DNA of 16,971 bases, from NCBI GenBank assembly GCA_036821645.1, contig DAISJD010000066.1, forward strand, positions 1 to 16,971. The letters run 5' to 3'. Positions 7,503-13,947 of this stretch are shown piece by piece. The notes under the pieces are model-generated. The model was not told where the DNA came from, made no database searches, and saw nothing but the letters and a program-made list of their open reading frames with translations. How positions within the stretch are numbered: the stretch's first letter is position 1; each line of letters starts with the position of its first letter. This DNA is from DAISJD01 sp036821645 (lineage in GTDB: Bacteria; Pseudomonadota; Alphaproteobacteria; ATCC43930; CGMCC-115725). The translations under genes and the position numbers were made by a program.

Positions 7503-7513
7503 AAATGGTATTT
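7485..7513. repeat. 13-bp tandem duplication that breaks the reading frame
   Basis: TTTAAAAATGGTATTT occurs at 7485-7500 and again at 7498-7513, a period of exactly 13 bp with two copies plus three bases. Thirteen is not a multiple of three, so the extra copy shifts the frame and creates TAA at 7500-7502. Removing 13 bp gives an uninterrupted 2187-bp frame from 6240 to 8439. This is either a recent loss-of-function event, a reversible slippage switch, or an assembly error. Confidence 0.9.
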
Positions 7514-8439
7514 TAGAAAATCTAAAAATAAATAATGTTTCTTTTATCAATAAATCAGAAAATTCAAAAATTTATTTACATCTTGGTGATTATAAAATCG
7601 TCAACTTTATGTTGGGCTCGTATTTAAGTCTACAAAAAGAAAAAAAGGACTTTAAGCTATATGATATAATTTTAGGTGAAGATATCCAGTTTGTTTTTGA
7701 AGGTGAGCATAACGGAAATATAAAAATACAACTCACGACGGACCGTATCGACTCAAATCTATATGATTTCGACGATTACAGACGGGGATATACATATAAA
7801 AGTTCGATGAATGGCTCAAAACTTCAGATCAATTCCGATGTCGTCGACATTATGCAGATGATTGAATTAGCAAAAACAGATTCAATGCTGTTCAATTTGG
7901 TTGTTGATGGCGCCCATGATTTTGATCAGCGCCTTACGCTCGATCGTATGCAATTTCGTTCTTTAGGTTTTTTTGATCTAGATCTTGATACTCATATTGG
8001 CAATACGGTGATGACCGGTGAAAACCCCCCGAGTTTTCTCTATAGATTTTTTGATGACAGTCATTCTGCAGAAAGAGATGAGGAAAATAATAAAAATATT
8101 TTAGGACAAAAGATAGTCAAACTATCTTTTCGGTATAAAGATCTCGGGTTCATCAAACGGGCAATCGATATCGGACTTCCAGGTCAGTCAATAGATCAAG
8201 TGGCTGAAATGGTTCAAAAAAATGGGCGGCAAATGGCCGCGTTATTGGCACTCGACGGCGAACAAGCGACATTATGGTCCGATGCTGTCGCGGCAGTCAT
8301 TCGGGGCGAGGGTGATCTAGAAATCACCATGAACCCGCCGGAACCTGTTTCGTTTCTGTCGTTTTACAATCCCAAGGATACGCTGCGCCATAAGCTCAGT
8401 CTTTTGGGCATATCGGTCAAGGCGATCCCGAACCCCTAA
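7492..8439 (+). CDS. Paralog 2: 3' part of the frameshifted gene
   Basis: This frame begins at ATG 7492, inside the duplicated segment, and repeats FKNGI, the last residues of the upstream frame, before continuing ILENLKINNVSF. It therefore looks like the second half of one gene rather than an independent one. No ribosome site precedes 7492, and there is no signal peptide. The C-terminal domain (KLSFRYKDLGFIKRAIDIGL..., then WSDAVAAVIRGEGDLEITMNPPEPVSF) lines up with that of paralog 1 (DFSYTDKGLLKTALGMAG..., WGPKLESFITKPGKISLHIAPEKPF). Its first two thirds are AT-rich; from about 8260 it is GC-rich (36/60 at 8281-8340). Expressed alone it would stay in the cytoplasm. It could be made if ribosomes slip forward at the AAAAA run or if the duplication is lost. 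Confidence 0.65.
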   Translation: MVFKNGILENLKINNVSFINKSENSKIYLHLGDYKIVNFMLGSYLSLQKEKKDFKLYDIILGEDIQFVFEGEHNGNIKIQLTTDRIDSNLYDFDDYRRGYTYKSSMNGSKLQINSDVVDIMQMIELAKTDSMLFNLVVDGAHDFDQRLTLDRMQFRSLGFFDLDLDTHIGNTVMTGENPPSFLYRFFDDSHSAERDEENNKNILGQKIVKLSFRYKDLGFIKRAIDIGLPGQSIDQVAEMVQKNGRQMAALLALDGEQATLWSDAVAAVIRGEGDLEITMNPPEPVSFLSFYNPKDTLRHKLSLLGISVKAIPNP

Positions 8440-8460
8440 AGTAAAATCCGATCTGACGAC

Positions 8461-8492
8461 AAAAAACCCCGCCCGTCACCGGGCGGGGTTTT
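8461..8492. terminator. Bidirectional rho-independent terminator
   Basis: CCCCGCCCG (8467-8475), loop TCAC, CGGGCGGGG (8480-8488): a 9-bp GC stem with six A before it and four T after it. It sits between two converging genes (paralog 2 ending at 8439 and glnA ending at 8518), so it can stop transcription from both sides. Confidence 0.92.
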
Positions 8493-8517
8493 CTGCATGA
8501 TTGAAACGCGTGTTAGA

Positions 8518-9927
8518 TCAGACCGAATAATAGAGTTGGAATTCGATCGGATGCGGCGTGTGTTCGAAGGCGTAAACTTCTTCCCATTTCAGTTCGAGAT
8601 AGGACTCGATCTGATCCTTGGTAAAGACATCGCCCTTCAACAGGAAATCATGATCGGCTTGCAAGGCCAAAATGGCATCGCGTAGTGAACCGCACACAGT
8701 TGGGACCTGTTTCAATTCTTCCGGCGGCAAGTCATAGAGATTCTTGTCCATGGCATCGCCAGGATGAATCTTGTTCTGAATCCCGTCCAAACCGGCCATC
8801 AACAGGGCGGCATAGCAGAGATAAGGGTTGGCGGCCGGATCCGGGAAACGGACCTCGACGCGCTTGCCCTTGGGGCTTGCGACGTAAGGAATGCGGCACG
8901 ATGCCGAGCGATTGCGCGATGAATAAGCCAACAACACGGGGGCTTCAAAGCCGGGGATCAGGCGCTTATAGCTGTTGGTGGTGGGGTTGGTGATCGCGTT
9001 CAAAGCCTTGGCGTGGCGAATGATGCCGCCGATATAATAGAGGGCCGTATCCGACAGATCGGCATAGCCTGAACCAGCAAAAGTCGGCTTGCCATCCTTC
9101 CAAATGGATTGGTGAACATGCATGCCCGACCCATTATCGCCCTTGATCGGCTTTGGCATGAAGGTTGCCGTTTTGCCATATTGATGGGCGACATTATGCA
9201 CGACATACTTGTAAATCTGCATCGCATCGGCCGTGCGCAGCAGGGTATTGTAGACGAAACCCAGTTCATGCTGGCTTGGGGCCACTTCATGGTGATGCTT
9301 TTCGACCTCAAGGCCCATTTCGGCCATGACCGACAACATTTCCGCCCGCAAATCACCGCCGGCATCGACCGGGGCAACAGGGAAATATCCCCCCTTGACT
9401 AAGGGGCGATGGCCACTATTGCCATCGGGATAGCTGCGGAAGCTATTGTTGGGGTTTTCTTCGCCGTCCAATTCATAGGCGGCCCCGTGCATATCCACTT
9501 TGTAGCGGACATCGTCGAACACGAAAAATTCGGCTTCGGGTCCGATATAGGCTGTGTCGCCAATGCCTGTCGAGGCAAGATAGGCCTCAGCGCGGCGGGC
9601 GGTAGAACGCGGGTCGCGGCTATAGGCTTGACCGGTGCTGGGCTCGACCACGTCGCAGAACAAGATAAGCGAGGTTTGCGCCGCGAAGGGGTCGAGGACG
9701 GCGGTGCTGAGATCGGGGATCAGGCTCATATCGGATTCGTTGATCGCCTTCCAACCAGCGATGGACGAGCCGTCGAACATGACGCCGTCGGTCAACAAGG
9801 TCTCGTCAACCGTGCGGACGTGATGGGCCAAATGATGCCATTTGCCCCGGGGATCGGTGAAGCGGAAATCAACATACTTGACGTCGTGCTCTTTGATCAG
9901 ATCCAGGACTTTTTCCACATCAGACAT
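8518..9927 (-). CDS. glnA: Glutamine synthetase, type I
   Basis: It makes glutamine from glutamate, ammonia and ATP as a cytoplasmic dodecamer. The 469 residues match the GSI-beta type in full. Visible motifs are FDGSSIAGWK (the Asp-50 latch loop), GPEAEFFVFD (metal ligands), NGSGMHVHQS (ATP/metal), NRSASCRIP (glutamate site), and the adenylylation loop KNLYDLPPEE with Tyr398, the target of the GlnE adenylyltransferase in this family. The start has AAGGAAGC 5-12 nt upstream. It follows glnB on the same strand after a 135-bp spacer holding a hairpin, the usual alphaproteobacterial glnB-glnA operon. Its product is therefore controlled both by PII-linked adenylylation and probably by NtrC/sigma-54. 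Nothing about the protein looks unusual. Confidence 0.98.
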   Translation of the reverse strand: MSDVEKVLDLIKEHDVKYVDFRFTDPRGKWHHLAHHVRTVDETLLTDGVMFDGSSIAGWKAINESDMSLIPDLSTAVLDPFAAQTSLILFCDVVEPSTGQAYSRDPRSTARRAEAYLASTGIGDTAYIGPEAEFFVFDDVRYKVDMHGAAYELDGEENPNNSFRSYPDGNSGHRPLVKGGYFPVAPVDAGGDLRAEMLSVMAEMGLEVEKHHHEVAPSQHELGFVYNTLLRTADAMQIYKYVVHNVAHQYGKTATFMPKPIKGDNGSGMHVHQSIWKDGKPTFAGSGYADLSDTALYYIGGIIRHAKALNAITNPTTNSYKRLIPGFEAPVLLAYSSRNRSASCRIPYVASPKGKRVEVRFPDPAANPYLCYAALLMAGLDGIQNKIHPGDAMDKNLYDLPPEELKQVPTVCGSLRDAILALQADHDFLLKGDVFTKDQIESYLELKWEEVYAFEHTPHPIEFQLYYSV

Positions 9928-9958
9928 TTTTGCTTCCTTGTTGCAATAGTGCGCACGA

Positions 9959-9979
9959 AACCCGGTAAGGGGCCGGGTT
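9959..9979. repeat. Stem-loop between glnB and glnA
   Basis: AACCCGG-TAAGGGG-CCGGGTT, a 7-bp perfect stem, lies 32 nt before the glnA start in the operon spacer. There is no T-run on the minus strand. It could partly attenuate read-through, be an mRNA processing or stability element, or lie beneath a separate glnA promoter; the sequence does not decide. Confidence 0.5.
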
Positions 9980-10062
9980 CAGGGCCGCAGAATATGGTCG
10001 GCTATAGGGGGCCATGTCAGCACAACAATTGACCACTTTTTATGCAAAAGCCTAAAAAATAA

Positions 10063-10401
10063 TCAAATGGCATCGTTGCCGCGTTCGCCCGTCCGAATAC
10101 GGATAACCTCTTCGACAGGAGAAACGAAAATCTTGCCATCCCCGATCCGTCCCGTGTGGGCGGCCTGTTGAATGGCCTCGACGGCCCGTTCGACCAGGGC
10201 ATCTTCCATCACGACTTCGATTTTGACCTTCGGCAGGAAATCGACGACATATTCGGCACCGCGATAGAGTTCCGTATGGCCTTTCTGTCGTCCGAACCCT
10301 TTGGCTTCGGTAACGGTAATGCCCTTGATGCCGACTTCATGCAGGGCTTCCTTCACCTCATCGAGTTTGAAGGGCTTAATGATGGCTTCGACCTTCTTCA
10401 T
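10063..10401 (-). CDS. glnB: Nitrogen regulatory protein P-II
   Basis: This 112-residue trimeric signal protein reads 2-oxoglutarate and ATP/ADP and, by uridylylation, nitrogen status, acting on the glnA adenylylation system and NtrB. Signatures are MKKVEAIIKPFKLDEVKEAL at the N-terminus, the T-loop GRQKGHTELYRGAEYVVDFLPK with Tyr51 as uridylylation site, and the C-terminal TGRIGDGKIFVSPVEEVIRIRTGE. Because it directly precedes glnA it is called GlnB rather than GlnK, which usually precedes amtB. The start has GAGGG 7 nt upstream. A sigma-54 type promoter candidate lies about 55-70 nt before the start. Confidence 0.97.
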   Translation of the reverse strand: MKKVEAIIKPFKLDEVKEALHEVGIKGITVTEAKGFGRQKGHTELYRGAEYVVDFLPKVKIEVVMEDALVERAVEAIQQAAHTGRIGDGKIFVSPVEEVIRIRTGERGNDAI

Positions 10402-10454
10402 GGCGATCCCTCGCTGACCATATTCCAGACGACACCGATGGTCGTTGCCGGAAA

Positions 10455-10474
10455 TTATGCAGCATGTATGCCAG
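10455..10474 (-). promoter_or_regulatory. Sigma-54 (RpoN) promoter candidate for glnB-glnA
   Basis: On the minus strand, CTGGCATACATGCTGCATAA contains TGGCAT-N5-CTGCA, close to the consensus TGGCAC-N5-TTGCA, with the key GG (-24) and GC (-12) exactly 10 nt apart. Transcription would start near 10448, leaving a leader of about 46 nt before glnB. Sigma-54/NtrC control of glnBA is established in many proteobacteria. Paired NtrC sites upstream were not clearly identified. Confidence 0.6.
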
Positions 10475-10491
10475 GGGCTGGCTCTGGCATA
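10467..10491. repeat. Inverted repeat overlapping the glnB promoter
   Basis: TATGCCAG (10467-10474) and CTGGCATA (10484-10491) are exact inverted copies separated by 9 bp. The left arm coincides with the -24 element of the sigma-54 candidate, so a protein bound here would compete with or contact the polymerase. Confidence 0.45.
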
Positions 10492-10642
10492 TAGGGGGGG
10501 AGGCGCGCGCGGTTTTCAGCGGGTTTGCCCCCATGTCCGGTCTTTGGGGCTTTGCCGGACCACGGGCAAGGGGTGCGGTTTTTGCCCAAATTATAGGCAA
10601 TCCCTCATGTTGGATTTTTTTGCCGTACATGGTAATAATGCC

Positions 10643-10671
10643 TTGACATACAGGATTTTCCCATTTAAAAG
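10643..10671 (+). promoter_or_regulatory. Sigma-70 promoter candidate for tRNA-His
   Basis: TTGACA (10643-10648) is followed after 17 nt by TAAAAG (10666-10671), or after 16 nt by TTAAAA. Transcription would begin about 10 nt before the tRNA. A perfect -35 at this position makes this a plausible stable-RNA promoter. Confidence 0.6.
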
Positions 10672-10689
10672 AACTGCCTGCGCTTGATG

Positions 10690-10766
10690 GCGGGTGTAGC
10701 TCAGTTGGTTAGAGCGCCAGATTGTGATTCTGGATGTCGCCGGTTCGACCCCGGTCACTCGCCCCA
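10690..10766 (+). tRNA. tRNA-His (GTG anticodon)
   Basis: A full cloverleaf can be drawn: acceptor GCGGGTG/CACTCGC with one G.T pair, D-arm GCTC/GAGC, anticodon arm CCAGA-TTGTGAT-TCTGG with anticodon GTG, T-arm GCCGG-TTCGACC-CCGGT, discriminator C and encoded CCA. The extra G at 10689 opposite C73 is the G-1 identity element specific to histidine tRNA. The tRNA stands at the left border of an accessory-looking stretch, but no second copy of its 3' end was found in the window. Confidence 0.97.
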
Positions 10767-11091
10767 TCTCCCCTCATGATCAGCGCAAAACTTCCTAAAC
10801 GGTGATACATTTGTCCTTTGTTGCGGGCACGCGCTTTGGCGCACTCTATCTTATTCATGAGTCCGGAGTGTCGACATCTGTTTGCTACCGTGATTGTATC
10901 CGTGTCTTGCTTGGGTAAAAATCTCTGGTCTTGATTACGCGGGATATTTGTTGTCGCCTGCTTTTAGGAAGTTGAGCGGGGCGTCGGGTAAAGAACGACC
11001 CTGTTGCCGGGTTTGATGTGTTGAATTGGCTTGTCGGGGCAGATGTGCGCCAATCGGGTCGAGTGGGCTTCGACTTTGGCCTATGTAGCTG
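10767..11091. other. Intergenic region after tRNA-His with a wide 11-bp inverted repeat
   Basis: No gene was found in this 325-bp stretch. AACTTCCTAAA at 10789-10799 is matched by its exact reverse complement TTTAGGAAGTT at 10963-10973, about 175 bp apart. This could mark a small degenerate mobile element, or be chance. Short frames on either strand end quickly and resemble nothing I know. No clear terminator follows the tRNA. Confidence 0.4.
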
Positions 11092-11481
11092 TCAAGGTGG
11101 CGGCGGCGATGGCTGTTTGTCCTGATTCTGTGCCACGTCTATTTTATCTTCTGGCTGCTGGTTTAATCTATAAACCTGGACAGGAGAAATGAAAATATAA
11201 CCGCGCTTCGGGACGGTTTTTACAATATTCCCGTTATCATTGAGTGCTTGGCGAATCTCTGCAATGCAGCGTGTGAGTGATCCTTCTGTAACGATTGTAT
11301 CGGGCCAGATTGAACAAAATAATTCATCACGAGAAATTATGCGACCAGAGTTTTGAATAAGATAACAAAGTAAATTAAAAGTTTTAGGTCTGATATTTAT
11401 TTCATTATTTCCATGATATAGATAGCCCACATGCAAATTTAATCTATATTCTAAAAAATAATATATTAATGAATTCCTCAT
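11092..11481 (-). CDS. Stand-alone OmpR/CadC-type winged-helix regulator
   Basis: The 129-residue protein consists almost only of a Trans_reg_C winged-helix domain (about 18-100). It begins with a beta-sheet (VGYLYHGNNEINIRP), followed by helix KTFNLLCYLIQN (33-44), GRIISRDELFCSIWPD (46-61), recognition helix TEGSLTRCIAEIRQAL (65-80), and wing IVKTVPKRGYIFI (86-98). There is no receiver domain and no transmembrane segment. It ends in a polar tail QNQDKQPSPPPP. Relatives often carry a proline linker and then a sensor or TPR domain, so this one may be 3'-truncated. ATG 11481 has AGGGG 8 nt upstream; GTG 11523 would lie inside the upstream inverted repeat and is less likely. The gene is AT-rich, becoming GC-rich at the tail. 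It shares an upstream motif with the AidA-like gene. Confidence 0.82.
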   Translation of the reverse strand: MRNSLIYYFLEYRLNLHVGYLYHGNNEINIRPKTFNLLCYLIQNSGRIISRDELFCSIWPDTIVTEGSLTRCIAEIRQALNDNGNIVKTVPKRGYIFISPVQVYRLNQQPEDKIDVAQNQDKQPSPPPP

Positions 11482-11517
11482 GTTATGCACCCCTGGTTGA
11501 GTTTTGTTTTTTTTAAA

Positions 11518-11536
11518 ATACACCCTTAAGGTGTAT
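11518..11536. promoter_or_regulatory. Palindromic operator candidate before the winged-helix gene
   Basis: ATACACC (11518-11524) and GGTGTAT (11530-11536) form a 7-bp inverted repeat with a 5-bp AT spacer, 37-55 nt upstream of the regulator's start. Its position suits autoregulation, though OmpR-type proteins more often use direct repeats. Confidence 0.4.
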
Positions 11537-12294
11537 AAGAGTAGAGTTTTTTTTAAAAAAATATTTTTTTTCTCTTTTTTAGGGTGTTTTTTTGTGATAT
11601 ATTTAAATTTTAAAGTGAAATTATATTTCTTTTAGTGAAGAAAGATATTTTTTATTTATGATTGAATTTTAATTCAGTATAATTAAGGTATGTTGTCACG
11701 ATATAAATAAGAATATTTTTTTACATTATGTAATAATTTTCGTATCTTCTTCTTTAAATCAGAGATTTTTTGTTTTCTGAGTACATAATAGGACGCTAAA
11801 AATTAGCGAGAGTGGGTTATGTTGTGGTGAAATATTTGAGCGTTTGAAAAAAAATAAAAGCCAACTCACGGTAAAATATTCTATAAATTCAATTTTTATT
11901 CACAGAATCAATAAGATCCGATTACCGGATGGGATATCACAAAGAGGCGGACAAAAAACTTACCCGTTTAATGGGGTATCGCATTTCTGTGTGCGCTGTG
12001 TGGATATGAACGCACAAGCATGAACATGTATGACAGTATCACGATCCAGGTTGTTGTGCTGTTACAAATTTTCTGGAGAACAAAGGAAATTTAGTTCACG
12101 GCTCAAACATTGCGGTCTGAACCGTGAACCAAGGGAGGTTTTCTAGATTAGTTTAAAACCTGCTGCCTATTTTCAGTAATCAAGCAATTTTGGGGATTGA
12201 TGAAGCGTTTTTGTATCTTTTTTCAGGTGCTGTTTTTATCCTGTACCTGTCAAAAAGACTTAAAAAACACTGCTCTATCCATAGAAAATTGTGA
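11537..12294. other. Long AT-rich non-coding region between regulator and AidA-like gene
   Basis: No convincing gene is seen in about 760 bp, which is very AT-rich up to roughly 11920. AAAGTGAAATT (11612-11622) and AGTGAA (11634-11639) are 20 bp apart, as direct repeats. A tight hairpin CGCTAA-AAA-TTAGCG lies at 11794-11808. A 34-codon open stretch around 11890-11998, including MGYHKEADKK, lacks a ribosome site. TATAAT on the minus strand (11620-11625) may be the -10 of the winged-helix gene, but its -35 is poor. Confidence 0.4.
12094..12129. repeat. Imperfect stem-loop in the non-coding region
   Basis: GTTCACGG (12094-12101) pairs with CCGTGAAC (12122-12129). After one C/A mismatch, TCA pairs with TGA, leaving a 12-nt loop. 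It lies about 165 bp after the end of the AidA-like gene. No T-run follows on either strand, so this is a structured element of unknown role. Confidence 0.45.
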
Positions 12295-12867
12295 TTACTT
12301 CACGATAACAGTCGGATCCCAACCGACATATCCCATCAGCACTTGGTTTTCTCCCGTATCGTCGGTGGTGAACAGCGCGGCATAGAGCCAGAAATTCTGC
12401 GCAGTTCCTTTTTTGGCCACTTTCACATCGCAGCTCGAGAAACTCGCTGTGCGGTTAATGAATGGGTAGCCGTTGGGGGAGGTCGGTTGTGCGGCCCCAT
12501 CAAGTGCGGTGACGTTGACGGTCGATGCATTGAGCACCGGTGGGCCACCCGCCGCAGCGTAGATAAACGCGGCGTTGCTGGAATTCCCATCCATGCTGGT
12601 GCCGTAGAAGGAAATCGTATCGCCGACATTTGCGTTCAAGGTGATATTGGCTGTGTCGCCATTGGGCGTGCTCCAACCCCGTTGATCATCCGACGACATA
12701 TAGATGAACTTGTGGCTAATTGGTGTCGGATGTCCGGGGTCCATGCTCAGGGGGCCCACAACTTCATTCAGAATTGCCGGGACATCCATGACGGCTATCG
12801 TATTGATGGTAATATGCGTGGCGACCAATGTAGGAGAAAAATCGATTGCCTTACTGGATTTAGCCAT
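12295..12867 (-). CDS. AidA/PixA-family inclusion-body protein
   Basis: The 190-residue protein matches the PixA/AidA inclusion-body family. Features are ITINTIAVMDVPAILNEV near the start, the central NITLNANVGDTISFYGTSMDGNSSNAAFIY, NFWLYAALFTTDDTGE, and the diagnostic end GYVGWDPTVIVK. There is no signal peptide or membrane segment, so it is cytoplasmic. Family members include AidA of Burkholderia/Ralstonia, controlled by quorum sensing, and PixA of Xenorhabdus, which forms crystalline inclusions; their biochemical role is not established. ATG 12867 has GAGGG 8 nt upstream. It is transcribed towards the winged-helix gene across a long non-coding stretch. Upstream lie paired AGTGAAATT motifs. 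No LuxR-type box was recognised. Confidence 0.85.
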   Translation of the reverse strand: MAKSSKAIDFSPTLVATHITINTIAVMDVPAILNEVVGPLSMDPGHPTPISHKFIYMSSDDQRGWSTPNGDTANITLNANVGDTISFYGTSMDGNSSNAAFIYAAAGGPPVLNASTVNVTALDGAAQPTSPNGYPFINRTASFSSCDVKVAKKGTAQNFWLYAALFTTDDTGENQVLMGYVGWDPTVIVK

Positions 12868-13018
12868 TTCCTGTTCCCTCGATTTATTGGTTGGGCGTTT
12901 GCCGCGATGGTGGATGGCACCTGAGGGGGGCTGTTCATCTCGATGACCGTGATACCCGTCAAGCGCGATGCCTTATCAGACCTTTCTCGGTGCCGTCCAC
13001 CTGACCAAGAGAGAACAC

Positions 13019-13056
13019 AATTTCACTCAACCCGACGTCGCAAAAAAAGTGAAATT
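13019..13056. promoter_or_regulatory. Inverted AATTTCACT/AGTGAAATT pair upstream of the AidA-like gene
   Basis: AATTTCACT (13019-13027) and AGTGAAATT (13048-13056) are exact inverted copies separated by 20 bp, about 150-190 bp upstream of the AidA-like start. The same 11-mer AAAGTGAAATT occurs before the winged-helix gene (11612-11622), and AAAGTGAAAA occurs on the minus strand at 13193-13202. Likely protein-binding sites; the binder is unknown. Confidence 0.5.
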
Positions 13057-13220
13057 CTTCTGCAAAATTTATCCGTTTTGCTGGGCCTTGTTATAAGATT
13101 GTCCGGTCAGGCGTAAGGACAGCATCTATCGCAGGGCTTTCCCAGAAAAAAGCTGGGCAAGGGGTTTGAGTTTTATGGCTTTGGGTTGAATGTTTTCACT
13201 TTGGGGGGGGGCCGCAACGG

Positions 13221-13754
13221 TTAAGGGTCGAGGCGGACCAGACCCGCCTTAAACCGCCGCCAATTGGCAACATACCCCGCCGCCGATGCCTTCAGGTGTG
13301 CCACGGTCTCAGGGTCAAGCGTGCGCACAATTTTTGCGGGCGAGCCTACGATGAGGGAATAGTCGGGAAAGGTTTTATTTTCCGTCACCAGGGCATTGGC
13401 CCCGACGAGGCAGCCCTTGCCGATGACGGCACCATTCAGGATGGTTGCCCCCATCCCGATCAAACTGCCATCACCGATGGTGCAACCATGCAGGATGGTA
13501 TGATGGCCGATGGTGATATCCGTGCCAAGGGTCAAGGGATAATCGTGATCGGTGTGCAGCATGGCCCCGTCTTGAATATTCGTGCGCGCCCCGATGGTGA
13601 TTGCGGCATTATCGCCGCGCAACACCGCGCCGAACCAAATGCCGACATCAACCGCAAGAGTGACATGGCCGATGACATGGGCGTCTGGGGCAATCCAATA
13701 GTGCGTCGGATCGGGAAGGGTCGGGGCAATTCCATCCAATGAATAGAGGGGCAC
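13221..13754 (-). CDS. Gamma-carbonic-anhydrase-family protein (left-handed beta-helix)
   Basis: The 177-residue protein is a hexapeptide-repeat trimeric enzyme of the YrdA/PaaY/CaiE group. The metal-binding histidines are visible as H67 (NIQDGAMLHTDHD), H84 and H89 (IGHHTILHGC), followed by IGMGATILNGAVIGKG and the typical SLIVGSPAKIVRTL. Members bind zinc or iron. Some hydrate CO2, others appear to act as thioesterases or have no known activity, so carbonic anhydrase activity is only presumed. GTG 13754 (VPLYSLDG) is chosen because AGGAG lies 10 nt upstream and the length then fits the family. A GTG at 13829 would add 25 residues without a ribosome site. It follows the Tim44-like gene on the same strand, 193 bp downstream. 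Confidence 0.9.
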   Translation of the reverse strand: MPLYSLDGIAPTLPDPTHYWIAPDAHVIGHVTLAVDVGIWFGAVLRGDNAAITIGARTNIQDGAMLHTDHDYPLTLGTDITIGHHTILHGCTIGDGSLIGMGATILNGAVIGKGCLVGANALVTENKTFPDYSLIVGSPAKIVRTLDPETVAHLKASAAGYVANWRRFKAGLVRLDP

Positions 13755-13947
13755 GGGGGGGCGTCTCCTGAACGTTGATTGACCAAGATCCGTCTGGCCC
13801 GGCATTCGCGGCGGGTCATCCAGATCCACGGGGGCCGATGCCCGCCGGGTGGAGTTTAATCCGGTACAGGTCCGATCGGCAAGCCAAGGTATTGCTCCTC
13901 ATGCGCAGAGGATGCGTCGGGGGTGACCGATCCGTGAAAGCACGCGT

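Noticed and set aside
9409..10032. 207-codon plus-strand frame opposite glnA
   Set aside because: It is a shadow of the GC-rich glnA codons with no family resemblance or ribosome site.
12200..12385. Plus-strand frame starting MKRFCIFFQVLFLSCTC, lipoprotein-like
   Set aside because: It overlaps the 3' end of the well-supported AidA-like gene on the other strand, has a poor lipobox, and its second half is simply antisense of that gene.
12868..13100. LuxR-type quorum-sensing box upstream of the AidA-like gene
   Set aside because: Looked for because AidA is quorum-controlled in Burkholderia; no ACCTG-type dyad of the expected shape is present.
13130..13170. CCCAG-AAAAAAG-CTGGG stem as a terminator after the gamma-CA gene
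   Set aside because: The stem is short and the sequence after it on the minus strand has no T-tract.
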